From contig JAOAPY010000016.1 in the NCBI GenBank assembly GCA_025463135.1, positions 62,001 to 126,000 of the forward strand: 64,000 bases of DNA. Reading direction: 5' to 3'. Every line of letters begins with the position of its first letter. Within the stretch, counting starts at the first letter, position 1. Position numbers and translations under genes: made by a program. Positions 15,975 to 24,785 of this stretch are shown here, one piece after another. The DNA comes from Acidobacteriota bacterium. GTDB lineage: Bacteria; Acidobacteriota; Blastocatellia; Pyrinomonadales; Pyrinomonadaceae. Below the pieces are notes generated by a model that was not told where the DNA came from, made no database searches, and saw only the letters and a list, made by a program, of their open reading frames with translations.

Positions 15975-18236
15975 TCACGCTACCATCTCCAGCCGGGCAA
16001 CTTCAGCATGGTTCTCGCTCTGGGCGTTTTCTTCTTCATGCCGCCGGTCGTGATCGGCATCGATGAAAGCTGAGGCCGCCTCTGAATTCAGCGGTCGAGA
16101 GAAAAGATATCCCTGGGCGTATTCACATTTCAGCGCTTTCAAACAAGCGAGTTGATCTTCAGATTCGACGCCTTCGGCCACTACTTCCATGCCCAGATTG
16201 CGGGCGAGCGTGGCGATGGTCCTGACGATCTCGACGTTTTCGTCCTTCTCTTCAATCCGGTTGACAAACGAGCGATCGATCTTCAGCGTGTCGACCGGGA
16301 ACCGGTGCAGATAGCTGAGCGATGAATAGCCGGTGCCGAAATCGTCGATGCACAAGTGGACGTTCAAATCCGAAAGCTGCTTCAGCATGGTGGTTGCCAG
16401 TTCGGCATTTTCCATAACCACACTCTCTGTAATCTCCAGTTTCAGGCTGCGCGCCGGCAACTCGGTCTTCGCCAATATCGATTTAACTTCCTGGACCAGG
16501 CCTGACTGAATCAACTGTTTCGAAGAGAGATTCACGTTCATGGTGAGCGACCGGTTTGCCGGATGCTGGGTGTGCCATTCCTTCATCTGCCGGCAGGCGT
16601 TCTCGAGGATCCACGATCCCAAAGGAACGATCAATCCTGTTTCCTCCGCCACCGGTATGAATTCCGACGGAGCCACCAGGCCGCGCTCCGGATGTTGCCA
16701 ACGTACCAGGGCTTCAAAGCCTGAAAGCCTGGATGTCTCCACGCTCATTATGGGTTGATAGTAGAGACAGAACTCGTCTCGTTCGAGGGCCCGCCGCAGA
16801 TCGTTTTCCAGACGCATGCGAATCACTGCCCGCGAGTGCATCTCCAGATCAAACAACTCATAACAAGCCTTGCCCGCATCCTTTGCGCGATACATCGCCG
16901 TGTCGGCATCGCGCAGGATATAGTCCGGCTGATCATACCCGCCTGTGCTCAAAGCAATACCAATACTGGCCGAAGTGAATGCTTCGTGCCCACCCAGCTC
17001 GAAAGGCCGCAGGAGCTCCTGCTGGATTTTTTCCGCGACGCGTATGGCATCGCTGGGATCGCTGATGCCATCCAGGAGAATGGCAAACTCATCGCCGCCG
17101 AACCTCGAGACCGTATCGACCTGGCGCAGCGAAGACTGCAATCGGCGCGCGAGTTCTACAATCAGTTGGTCGCCGAAACTGTGACCCAGACTGTCATTGA
17201 TGTACTTAAAGCGATCCAGATCAAGAAATAACACCGCAAAGAGATAATCGGGTTGACGTTTGCTGCGCTCGATCGCCAACTTCAGGTAGTCCGAGAACAG
17301 GCTGCGATTCGGCAGATCCGTCAGCGAATCGTGGAAGGCTGCGTGACGAAAGTGTTCCTTGCTCTCCTGAAGCGCGCGACTGGTGCGCTCCAATTCTGAA
17401 ATGTAGTGGTTCAGTTCTTCGACGTGGCGTTCCGCCTGTTCCGCGCGCTGGGTTTCCGCATCGGCGCGGGCGCGTTCAGCTTCGGCCCGTTCGCGTTCTG
17501 CCAGCTCGGCCTGTGCCGCTGTCTTGCGAATGTCTTCGAGGTACTTCTGGTAGGTGAAGTAGAGAATCAGCACCATTGGCAGCGCGACGAGGACCACGTA
17601 GAGTCCCGAAGTCTCGATCCGCGTGGCGATAAAACCGGCGAGGATAGCGCCCGCAAAATAAGTCACTGAGGCCCAGATACAATTTCTGGTCCAGATTTGC
17701 CAGAACGGCTGGTCATGCTTGAACGACATGCCCAACGCCACCATGCCGGTATTGGTCAGGTATTGCGCCAGGGCCATCGCGCATATTCCCGCAGCCAGCA
17801 CCGAAAATGGTTGCCGAATCAATTGCATTGGTGGTCCGGCAATTAGCGACAGGGCTTGCACCGAGATCGAGGTCGAACAAGCCATCACCGCGGAGCTGAA
17901 CAGAATGGTGCGGACCTTCTTACCCGCGCGGGCGCCGGTAATCAAACCATCGGCAGCTGCGAGCAACACCGCCGCCTGACCCCCGTAGAGCAAAATTGCC
18001 AGAAATATGAAGGTGTCGGAAATCGTGACGCTCACGTTGAAGCGCGGAATCTTGACCGCCACGCGGGCGCTGACAATCAGGGTCAAAGCCGCTATCAGCA
18101 GAAAGCGAAGGTCGATCCGCTCGATCGGCAACCTTGGGATTTCAGAGAGAAACAATATCGAGCCCAGGCCAACGATCAACCATTGGTAGGTCATCGCTAC
18201 GCGTTGTTTTTCGTTTAGTTGTGTCGTGGCTTCCAC
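15975..18236 (-). CDS. Membrane-bound diguanylate cyclase / phosphodiesterase (GGDEF-EAL)
   Basis: 753 aa. Residues 15-230 contain about seven or eight hydrophobic segments, forming a membrane sensor domain that includes VTISDTFIFLAILLYGG. A coiled coil rich in Ala, Glu and Arg follows (235-290), then GGDEF (about 300-460) with an intact SRFGGDEFAI motif (G380-F384). The EAL domain (about 490-735) has EALVRW, NVNLSSKQ, ESVVMEN, CIDDFGTGYSSLSYL, KIDRSFV and AEGVE. Both halves look catalytically competent, so it could make and break cyclic-di-GMP. The signal sensed is unknown. It starts 12 bases after the GNAT gene stop, so the two form an operon. Confidence 0.93.
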   Translation of the reverse strand: MEATTQLNEKQRVAMTYQWLIVGLGSILFLSEIPRLPIERIDLRFLLIAALTLIVSARVAVKIPRFNVSVTISDTFIFLAILLYGGQAAVLLAAADGLITGARAGKKVRTILFSSAVMACSTSISVQALSLIAGPPMQLIRQPFSVLAAGICAMALAQYLTNTGMVALGMSFKHDQPFWQIWTRNCIWASVTYFAGAILAGFIATRIETSGLYVVLVALPMVLILYFTYQKYLEDIRKTAAQAELAERERAEAERARADAETQRAEQAERHVEELNHYISELERTSRALQESKEHFRHAAFHDSLTDLPNRSLFSDYLKLAIERSKRQPDYLFAVLFLDLDRFKYINDSLGHSFGDQLIVELARRLQSSLRQVDTVSRFGGDEFAILLDGISDPSDAIRVAEKIQQELLRPFELGGHEAFTSASIGIALSTGGYDQPDYILRDADTAMYRAKDAGKACYELFDLEMHSRAVIRMRLENDLRRALERDEFCLYYQPIMSVETSRLSGFEALVRWQHPERGLVAPSEFIPVAEETGLIVPLGSWILENACRQMKEWHTQHPANRSLTMNVNLSSKQLIQSGLVQEVKSILAKTELPARSLKLEITESVVMENAELATTMLKQLSDLNVHLCIDDFGTGYSSLSYLHRFPVDTLKIDRSFVNRIEEKDENVEIVRTIATLARNLGMEVVAEGVESEDQLACLKALKCEYAQGYLFSRPLNSEAASAFIDADHDRRHEEENAQSENHAEVARLEMVA

Positions 18237-18248
18237 GATTGCGGTTCC

Positions 18249-19160
18249 TTAGACTGCGGAAAAATAGGCGGTGTTGTAACAACTGCGGATTTGAAAACCC
18301 GTTCTCTGGTAAAAGGCTCGAGCGCGTTCGTTCTCTTCGTTGACGACCAGGCAAATCGATTGCACGCGGCCCAGAAGATTGCGCGCGAGTTGGGTCATAC
18401 AGCGCAGACCATAACCCTGGCGTCGCGCTTCCGGTTGCACGTACACACCCTCGATAAAAATAGCCTCAGGTGTTTCAGAGATGATGTCCGCTTTAAAGAC
18501 CATGCGGCCGTTTTGCACCAGCACCCAGATACGTCCTTGATCTACCCGTCGAGCGGTGCGGACCAACATTCCCGGTCGATCCAGCGACAAGGGGTTTATG
18601 CCGCTCTCTTCAAGACCGAGCGCGGCGTTGATCAAAACAATTGATTCGAAATCTTCGCGGCAGGCGAGACGCAATTGCGGCTCTCCGGCGACCCCGGAGA
18701 CGGCGGCTTTTTGCTCTAGAAGGAACTCGCCGCTTACCTGGCGCGGTGTGCGACCGGCCTCGGCGTACTTACTCAAGACGTATTCGATCTGTTCCTGTTC
18801 GCCTCTGATCAGGTGGCCCGTCAAATTGTCCGGCGTTAGAGAAGCAAAGACTTCCAGCGCCGCGTCGTTGCGCGCTTCGATAACAGTCTTGGGTCCAATC
18901 AGGGCCACACCCGTAAGTCGACCGCGCCGGTCGCGACATCCATAAAAAGTTCCGCGATTGGCAACATTTACGAGGCCATTGTCGCGAATCAGGCCGGACA
19001 TGAACACGGTGTGGATTGGTCGTTGGGCCAGAAAGGCGAGCACTTCATCCTGGTGGCCGCCCGACAACGCGTGCACTCTCAGTGAGCTCGGCGGCGTTTT
19101 ACTTAACGATAGCTGCGGCGTGCTGCCTTCGGTCTCGGCAAGTGCGAATGCGGATGACAT
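18249..19160 (-). CDS. GNAT acetyltransferase with N-terminal DUF4081-like domain
   Basis: 303 aa. The first half (about 30-145) reads as a GNAT-like DUF4081 domain (LAFLAQRPIHTVFMSGLIRDNG, FYGCRDRRGRLTGVALIG). The second half (about 165-300) is a standard GNAT fold: the acetyl-CoA loop IEGVYVQPEARRQGYGLRCM is in the Q/RxxGxG/A region, and CLVVNEENERARAFYQRTGF completes it. Substrate unknown. It is probably co-transcribed with the downstream GGDEF-EAL gene. Confidence 0.85.
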   Translation of the reverse strand: MSSAFALAETEGSTPQLSLSKTPPSSLRVHALSGGHQDEVLAFLAQRPIHTVFMSGLIRDNGLVNVANRGTFYGCRDRRGRLTGVALIGPKTVIEARNDAALEVFASLTPDNLTGHLIRGEQEQIEYVLSKYAEAGRTPRQVSGEFLLEQKAAVSGVAGEPQLRLACREDFESIVLINAALGLEESGINPLSLDRPGMLVRTARRVDQGRIWVLVQNGRMVFKADIISETPEAIFIEGVYVQPEARRQGYGLRCMTQLARNLLGRVQSICLVVNEENERARAFYQRTGFQIRSCYNTAYFSAV

Positions 19161-19241
19161 ATAGTTTATGCGAGTCTGTAGGAGGGTTTAGAAAGGGTGA
19201 CGAGGGAGCGCCTGGGCTCCCTCGCCTGTCGGGGCTGTGCG

Positions 19242-21869
19242 TCAGTGCATGCAGGGAGAGTCATCCCCGCCGATTAGGGCTCGCGAGGACATGGCCTGAA
19301 CATAAGCGTCACCCATGACGATGCCATCACTTACCATGATGCCGTCACCCATGACCAGCCCGTCGCCGACCATGATGCCATCGCTGACCATGATGCCGTC
19401 GCCGGCCAGTTGGCCACCAGGCAGGAACAACACACCATCACCCATGACTAAGCCATCGCTGGTCATGATCGTGTCACCCATGACGATGCCATCACTGACC
19501 ATGATGCCGTCGCTGACCATGATGCCGTCGCCGGCTACATCGGCGTCACCCATCACGATGCCCAAACCATAGATTGGCTGGTACTTCATGATCAGGTTGG
19601 TTCCGGTCAGGTAGCCGTACTTCGTGACTATCCCTCGCGACCAGCTAAAGGTCTGGCCGCCAATCGTCGTTTGCGGATTCGGCATGGTGGTAGTGGTTAA
19701 GAAATTCGAGCCGGGTGCGGTTGAATTTGTCAGATCCGTGCGGACCAGTTTGGCTACGCGCATTGCGCCTTCGACATTTACTTCACCGGCGCCCTGTTCA
19801 AGCAGGTTGAAGTGTGCAAGTGGTTGGGCTGTGTACATCAAGATAGCCTTTACCATGTTAGGCGTCAGCTTGGGATTGGCCTGGAGCAAGAGAGCGACCG
19901 TGCCCGCGACTACCGGTGTCGCCATTGATGTACCGCTCAGGTACATCAACTTCTTGTTGTCATCATCGGTAAGACCTGAGTCCAATTCCGGGTGTAGAGT
20001 GACAAGAAGGTTGTCTGCGTGGCCCATGTCCGACTCGGCGTAGATGAGCTTGTTACCTGGCGCCACTAGATCTGGTTTGACGATGTTGTCATAGTCTTTG
20101 ACACCGTTGGCGTCAGTTGTGTAGCTGCGTGTTGGTCCACGCGAACTGTAAGTCGCAATACCGTCATCGTTCCGGCCGGTCGTTGCGAAGGTATTGGAAG
20201 CGCCAACCGTAATCACCGATGGCTCGTTGCCCGGCGAATGAATTTGACCGTAAATCTTGGTGCCGTTAGCGTCTTTGCCATTGTTGCCGGCGGCGGCAAC
20301 GACAACCAAACCCGCATCAACAAGGGCGCGCGCGGCGCGACAGATTGGGTCGTTTTTATAAGAGCTCACGGCGGGCGCGCCCAGACTCATGTTGACAACG
20401 CGGATGCCGTACTTGTCTTTGTTCAGGGGGTTGGCCGAGCTTACGGCTTTGGTTGGATCAGACGGAGCTAGAAACCAATTCAAAGCACTAAGCAGAACGG
20501 CGCTGCTACCCGTACCCTGCGAGTTTAAGACCCGCAAATTAATGATGCTGGCGCCTGGCGCAACGCCGTCGTAGGCGTCGCCATTTTTTGTGCTGGTGCC
20601 GCCGGCGGTAGAAGCAACGTGGCTGCCATGACCGAAGGGATCCGAAGATGAATTGTTTTCAGTCGTGAAATCCTTGCTGTACTTGATTCCCTGTTTGAAA
20701 GCCCGGTGTCCCGTGTCAATACCAGAGTCCAGTATCGCAATGCCGATGCCCGCGCCATCAAAGGTGGTGGTGCTGCAGATGAGGCCAAGCAGACAGCTGT
20801 TGGTGACGGTTCGGATCAAGTCTGTGCCGGTCGTAGCAGTCACGTGGCCGAGTGTTTTCATCGTCACGTTCGGCGACATAAAGTCGGCCAGACCACTTTG
20901 GGCCAGCTTGGAAACTGCCTTGACTGGAATCTGAACCTTCATGGAGCTGATTTCCGACATGCGGTCGGTAACCAGTACGCCATTTCGTTTCAACATGGTT
21001 GCCAATTCTGCGTTACGAACATCCGGAGTCTGCAATATGACATCCAGGCGATCGTTTTCTGACTTCGCAGCCTGCATCAATTCGCGCAAGTCGCTGGAAA
21101 TCGTTTCCCCGACGAAGCCGCGATCTTCCCTTGTTTCACCGGCCTTAGCGGTTGCCGAATCTTTCGCATCCGTTTCGCCGAGGCGCACCGTCTGAAATAA
21201 TTTGGCAAGCGATTCGTCACCGGCGATGTAAGTCGCATAAGTCTCGCTGGTCGCGGCGCCGATTATCTGGAATTGACCGGCGGCGAGCGCCTGGCGTATC
21301 GAAGCCGACGCCTCAGGGTGCGCATAGTTGCCGGCAAACTGGTGAAGCTGATCCACAAAGAGCAGGATCTGGCCTTTGGCAGCCGCGGCTTCACTCAGCA
21401 CCGCTTGCAGGCGAGCAACGAATTCATTGCTGTCTTTCGCGCCTGCTGCCAGTTTGTTGAGACTCAGACTAAATACTTGTTTGTCTTCCAGGTTAGCCGG
21501 CACGTGACGAGCGACGATTCTGCGAGCCAGGCCGCGAGCTATGTCAGCGACATCCGCGGCATTGCCTTCGCCGGCATCACCAATAAGGAGCGGGTTGCGT
21601 TCGGTATTCTCTGAAAGAATCTTCACGACCCGATTCAGTTCCGCCTTATGGTTTGTGTTTACTTCGAGACGCCCCTGTCGTGCCAAACCAGTCAGATCAA
21701 CGGCAAAGCGCGACAACGCGGGATGACTGGCCTTTTGCTCTGCATCCTGCTTCGCTCTTCCGTTCGGATCCGAGTTGGCAATGCTGCGCAGGGGGCTGGC
21801 AAGCATTGAGACCGACAGCGCTAAGCTTGTCAGCCATACGATCGTTGGGGTTTGTTTGGTTGTTCGCAT
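19242..21869 (-). CDS. Secreted subtilisin-like peptidase fused to a degenerate ClpB-type AAA domain
   Basis: 875 aa. Signal peptide at residues 10-32. Residues 50-230 align throughout with the first AAA module of ClpB/ClpC: ALSRFAVDLTGLARQGRLEV, VVKILSENTERNPLLIGDAG, a Walker A position reading GDAGEGNA (97-104, Lys and Thr lost), Walker B LLFVDQLHQ (Glu lost), GAATSETYATYIAGDESLAK, and the arginine-finger pair replaced by Lys223-Leu224. Residues 255-350 look like a pro-region. The S8 domain (370-705) has Asp381 (AILDSGID), His414 (GHGSHVAS), Asn529 (AAAGNN) and Ser648 (SGTSMATP), so it should be active. Residues 765-857 hold two blocks of DG-containing hexapeptide repeats. The AAA part presumably serves a structural or binding role, since ATP is lacking outside the cell. 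A stand-alone gene. Confidence 0.9.
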   Translation of the reverse strand: MRTTKQTPTIVWLTSLALSVSMLASPLRSIANSDPNGRAKQDAEQKASHPALSRFAVDLTGLARQGRLEVNTNHKAELNRVVKILSENTERNPLLIGDAGEGNAADVADIARGLARRIVARHVPANLEDKQVFSLSLNKLAAGAKDSNEFVARLQAVLSEAAAAKGQILLFVDQLHQFAGNYAHPEASASIRQALAAGQFQIIGAATSETYATYIAGDESLAKLFQTVRLGETDAKDSATAKAGETREDRGFVGETISSDLRELMQAAKSENDRLDVILQTPDVRNAELATMLKRNGVLVTDRMSEISSMKVQIPVKAVSKLAQSGLADFMSPNVTMKTLGHVTATTGTDLIRTVTNSCLLGLICSTTTFDGAGIGIAILDSGIDTGHRAFKQGIKYSKDFTTENNSSSDPFGHGSHVASTAGGTSTKNGDAYDGVAPGASIINLRVLNSQGTGSSAVLLSALNWFLAPSDPTKAVSSANPLNKDKYGIRVVNMSLGAPAVSSYKNDPICRAARALVDAGLVVVAAAGNNGKDANGTKIYGQIHSPGNEPSVITVGASNTFATTGRNDDGIATYSSRGPTRSYTTDANGVKDYDNIVKPDLVAPGNKLIYAESDMGHADNLLVTLHPELDSGLTDDDNKKLMYLSGTSMATPVVAGTVALLLQANPKLTPNMVKAILMYTAQPLAHFNLLEQGAGEVNVEGAMRVAKLVRTDLTNSTAPGSNFLTTTTMPNPQTTIGGQTFSWSRGIVTKYGYLTGTNLIMKYQPIYGLGIVMGDADVAGDGIMVSDGIMVSDGIVMGDTIMTSDGLVMGDGVLFLPGGQLAGDGIMVSDGIMVGDGLVMGDGIMVSDGIVMGDAYVQAMSSRALIGGDDSPCMH
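19299..19577 (-). repeat. Coding tandem repeats, (D-G-I-M-V-S)n type
   Basis: The 3' part of the S8 peptidase gene is built of 18-base units encoding hexapeptides of the form D-G-[IL]-[MV]-[VM]-[SG], in two blocks of about five, separated by VLFLPGGQLA. The DNA units (for example ATGATGCCATCACTGACC on the plus strand) are nearly identical, which suggests recent expansion. Confidence 0.85.
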
Positions 21870-22134
21870 TGTTAAATATTCCTCTGAGTGGGGGCCACTG
21901 GGACTTGCTTAAGCTGACCACCTTATGTTCGTTTCTGTCTTACCTCTTTCAAATTCCGCTCTCGTGGGCTTTACACCCAGTTCGACTCGCTTCCTCCTTG
22001 GCGAGGCGCATGCCAAACCTGAAGAACGCGCAACTCATTCTAAATAACGGCGTTAGAGGAAATGCTGCGCTTCTGGCCAAAGGTCAAACTGATGGTGATC
22101 AGTCATCTTGCTGACTGACCGATTCATTTTGAAC

Positions 22135-22282
22135 GCGTGCTGGGATCTCCGCATTGAGTCATCTTTCGGATTCTTGATTCTCTTGAACGTCTGCACGCAT
22201 CTGCGTGCTGGGAATTGCGCGTTCAGTCATCTTTCGGATTGTGGATTCTCTTGAACGGTCTGCACGCAGGATGCGTGCGGAC
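22135..22282. repeat. Two imperfect direct repeats of about 74 bp
   Basis: GAGTCATCTTTCGGATT...GATTCTCTTGAACG...CTGCACGCA recurs twice in tandem. Each unit ends in a GCACGCA-TGCGTGC hairpin. It lies in the spacer ahead of the aldo/keto reductase at 22345 (spacer 21870-22344; the rest shows nothing I can name). Confidence 0.75.
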
Positions 22283-22344
22283 CCAGGCTTTGCCATAATC
22301 TGCAGCGTCGATTTCACAAATTCAATTTCTTAATTGAGGAAGCT

Positions 22345-23343
22345 ATGAACTATCGCACTTTCGGACGCACCAGTTGGCAAGTGAGCGAAATCGGTTACGG
22401 GATGTGGGGTATGGGCAGTTGGGCCAACTCCGAAGACCAGGAGTCACTGGATTCTCTGCAGGCGGCGATCGAACTCGGCTGCAACTTCTTTGATACGGCC
22501 TATGCGTATGGCGAGGGTCGCAGCGAAGGTTTGTTGGGCCAGGCAGTTCGCGCCGACCGCGAGCGTAAGGTTTATACGGCGACCAAGATTCCGCCAAAGA
22601 ACCTGCAGTGGCCGGCCCGGCCCGAATTCACACTCGATGACTGTTATCCACCGGAGCATATCGAAGAATACGTCCATCGAAGTCTGGCCAATGCCGGGCT
22701 GGAGAGTTTCGACCTCATCCAGTTTCACACCTGGGAAGATGCGTGGATCGAGGACCATCTCTGGGCCATGACTGTCGAATCTCTGGTGAGCCAGGGTTTG
22801 GTGAGTGCGGTCGGCATCAGTATCAACCGCTGGGAACCATGGAACGGTATCAAGGCCGTGCAAAGCGGGTTGATCGATTCGGTGCAGGTGATCTACAACA
22901 TCTTCGATCAAAATCCTGAGGATGAGTTGTTTCCTGCTTGCCGCGAAAACAAGGTTGCAGTCATCGCTCGCGTGCCGTTTGATGAGGGCACGCTCACCGG
23001 CACGTTAACGACAGACAGTAAATGGCCGGAAGGAGATTGGCGCAATGTGTATTTCGTGCCCGAGAATCTGGTCCCGAGTGTCGAGCGGGCAGAAGCCCTG
23101 AAGCAGATGTTGCGCGAGTGGAACCAGGCGCACCATAACGAACCGGAAATTACGCTGCCTGAGCTGGCCCTGCGTTTCATACTCAGCAACCCGGATGTCA
23201 GCACCATGATTCCGGGCATGCGCAAACTATCCCATGTGCAGGCCAATATCGCGGCCAGCGATGCCGGGCCCCTGCCCTCAGACCTGCTGGAACAATTGCG
23301 CAAACATCGCTGGGTACGCAAACCCGCGCCGTGGTCGGACTAG
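22345..23343 (+). CDS. Aldo/keto reductase
   Basis: 332 aa. NAD(P)H-dependent carbonyl reductase family with a TIM barrel. The catalytic tetrad is visible: Asp50 and Tyr55 (FFDTAYAYG), Lys81 (TATKIP) and His128 (QFHTWED). The cofactor end has AVGISINRW, PFDEGTLTG and ISNPDVSTMIPG-like elements (FILSNPDVSTMIPGM). GAGGAAG lies just before the ATG. Physiological substrate unknown. Relatives are often annotated as general stress or xylose-reductase-like proteins. A second AKR at 59442 is a different subfamily. Confidence 0.93.
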   Translation: MNYRTFGRTSWQVSEIGYGMWGMGSWANSEDQESLDSLQAAIELGCNFFDTAYAYGEGRSEGLLGQAVRADRERKVYTATKIPPKNLQWPARPEFTLDDCYPPEHIEEYVHRSLANAGLESFDLIQFHTWEDAWIEDHLWAMTVESLVSQGLVSAVGISINRWEPWNGIKAVQSGLIDSVQVIYNIFDQNPEDELFPACRENKVAVIARVPFDEGTLTGTLTTDSKWPEGDWRNVYFVPENLVPSVERAEALKQMLREWNQAHHNEPEITLPELALRFILSNPDVSTMIPGMRKLSHVQANIAASDAGPLPSDLLEQLRKHRWVRKPAPWSD

Positions 23344-23439
23344 TCGGGAGCTTACAGGCTATGACAAAACCTCTATCGCACGATGGGCGCACAAGTGCAC
23401 TTTCCAAACGGAAGGACGCTACGGGGCAGGAGACGGTAG

Positions 23440-24084
23440 CTACTCAGCCTTTGCGAGGCGTTGCCGGAAATAATCGCGCCAACTCTCAGGCAGCACTTCC
23501 AGCGCGATAGCCCGGCGCATGGTCTCCACATCGTTCTTGTCCCGCGCATACAATCGCGTGATATCAGCGACCGTCACGTTATTCTCATCGCGCGCAAGCA
23601 ACTCAATTTCATCCCCTGCGCCTACTTCACCTTCACGCTGTACCGAGAAATAGAAACCTGTTCTACCACTGACCAGAAACTTCTTGATGATGTCCGTGCG
23701 GCCGAACTTGATGCCGAGCTTGTAACAGGGCAGGCGCGGTTCTGTAACCATTACCTCAGCCGATCCGATGCGGAAGCGATCACCGATGTTGACGCTGGCT
23801 TCATTTAGTCCTTCAGTACTGAAGTTCTCTCCGAACATGCCCCAGGGAAGATCTGTGTCAGGCAGCTCGGCGCGCCAATATGTGTAATGCTCTGACGGAT
23901 AGGCATAGGCGGCCTTGGTTGGTCCACCATGAACGGTAAGGTCCGCTTGCCGGTCGCCATCCAGATTAAGGGTCCGAAGCATCACGCGTCCATCGACCGG
24001 CGTTTTGTAAATCCCAGTCGATACTGGTTGCTCGTTCCACACGGCCAGACGCGGACGGCCGACGTTTACCGAAATGATTTTCAT
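23440..24084 (-). CDS. MOSC domain protein, YiiM-like
   Basis: 214 aa from the ATG at 24084 (MKIISVNVGRPR); an earlier ATG adds non-conserved residues. The MOSC domain carries DLTVHGGPTKAAYAYPSEHY, WGMFGENFSTEGLNE and the conserved cysteine in EPRLPCYKLGIKFG, which is expected to handle sulfur or molybdenum cofactor chemistry. The C-terminal 3-alpha region follows GYFYFSVQREGEVGAGDEI-like text (GFYFSVQREGEVGAGDE). YiiM relatives reduce N-hydroxylated compounds with Moco. The molybdenum dependence here is inferred. It converges with the upstream AKR. Confidence 0.9.
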   Translation of the reverse strand: MKIISVNVGRPRLAVWNEQPVSTGIYKTPVDGRVMLRTLNLDGDRQADLTVHGGPTKAAYAYPSEHYTYWRAELPDTDLPWGMFGENFSTEGLNEASVNIGDRFRIGSAEVMVTEPRLPCYKLGIKFGRTDIIKKFLVSGRTGFYFSVQREGEVGAGDEIELLARDENNVTVADITRLYARDKNDVETMRRAIALEVLPESWRDYFRQRLAKAE

Positions 24085-24152
24085 ACTATTCCAAGGCGAC
24101 GGCTCTGAAAATTCCGTGCCCCGTACCAACAAAACACGCAAGGCATTTTTCG

Positions 24153-24707
24153 CTACGAGTACAGGAACTTCATCGCTTCTTCCCAGCTCTTGCCCTCGGT
24201 GTTCTGGTAATGCCAGTACTCCATCTTGGAAAAGTTTTTCCCGGTTTTAGTCCAACCTTTGTGAGCAGGTATTCTATGCCAGCCCAGGGAACCCGCGGCT
24301 TCCGTGAAGTCATAAAGACGAGCTTTAACCTTCTTGCCACGATAGTCCGTCACAGTCTTCAAAACTCCCAGGTTGCCATCTTGAGGAGCGCACTTTAGAT
24401 ATGTTCTGAACTGCGTGTGACCGCCGGCATCCTCTCGCACCACTACAGTGGCAGGGCTTTCGATGTTGTAATCGAAGGCATCACCGCATTGATGTCGACT
24501 TTTTACCGCCACACCAGGCTTGCTACTCCGAAAATTTTTCGAGCGCATCATGTCGGCGCACTTGCTGAGAAAATCAAATCCGGCTTCTGCGTTGACCTTC
24601 TGGCGCAAAGCGCGAAATTGATCCGCGGGAACTCCGGTTCTGAGAAACGGCATTCCAACTTCCACATCCATGAATTCTGTTTTCGGCGAGGGAGGTTTCG
24701 GAGGCAT
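24153..24707 (-). CDS. M15-like metallopeptidase (D-Ala-D-Ala / VanY-type fold)
   Basis: 184 aa. The zinc-binding pattern SxHxxGxAxD is exact: Ser70-Arg-His72-Gln-Cys-Gly75-Asp-Ala77-Phe-Asp79. The second family motif ExWH is at Glu163-Tyr-Trp-His166 (KMEYWHYQ). GSLGWHRIP also fits. Family members cut D-alanyl bonds in peptidoglycan or related peptides. There is no signal peptide or membrane segment, and the N-terminus is proline-rich (MPPKPPSPK), so how it reaches the wall is unclear. It could be a cytoplasmic or phage-endolysin-derived protein. AAGGAG lies eight bases before the ATG. Assignment is by motif only. Confidence 0.65.
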   Translation of the reverse strand: MPPKPPSPKTEFMDVEVGMPFLRTGVPADQFRALRQKVNAEAGFDFLSKCADMMRSKNFRSSKPGVAVKSRHQCGDAFDYNIESPATVVVREDAGGHTQFRTYLKCAPQDGNLGVLKTVTDYRGKKVKARLYDFTEAAGSLGWHRIPAHKGWTKTGKNFSKMEYWHYQNTEGKSWEEAMKFLYS

Positions 24708-24785
24708 ATTGAATTCTCCTTTTGAGAAATTTATTTTAGAGCTTTACCAACGTTTACAGCAGCGTTTCCAAACATCTAACGGTAT

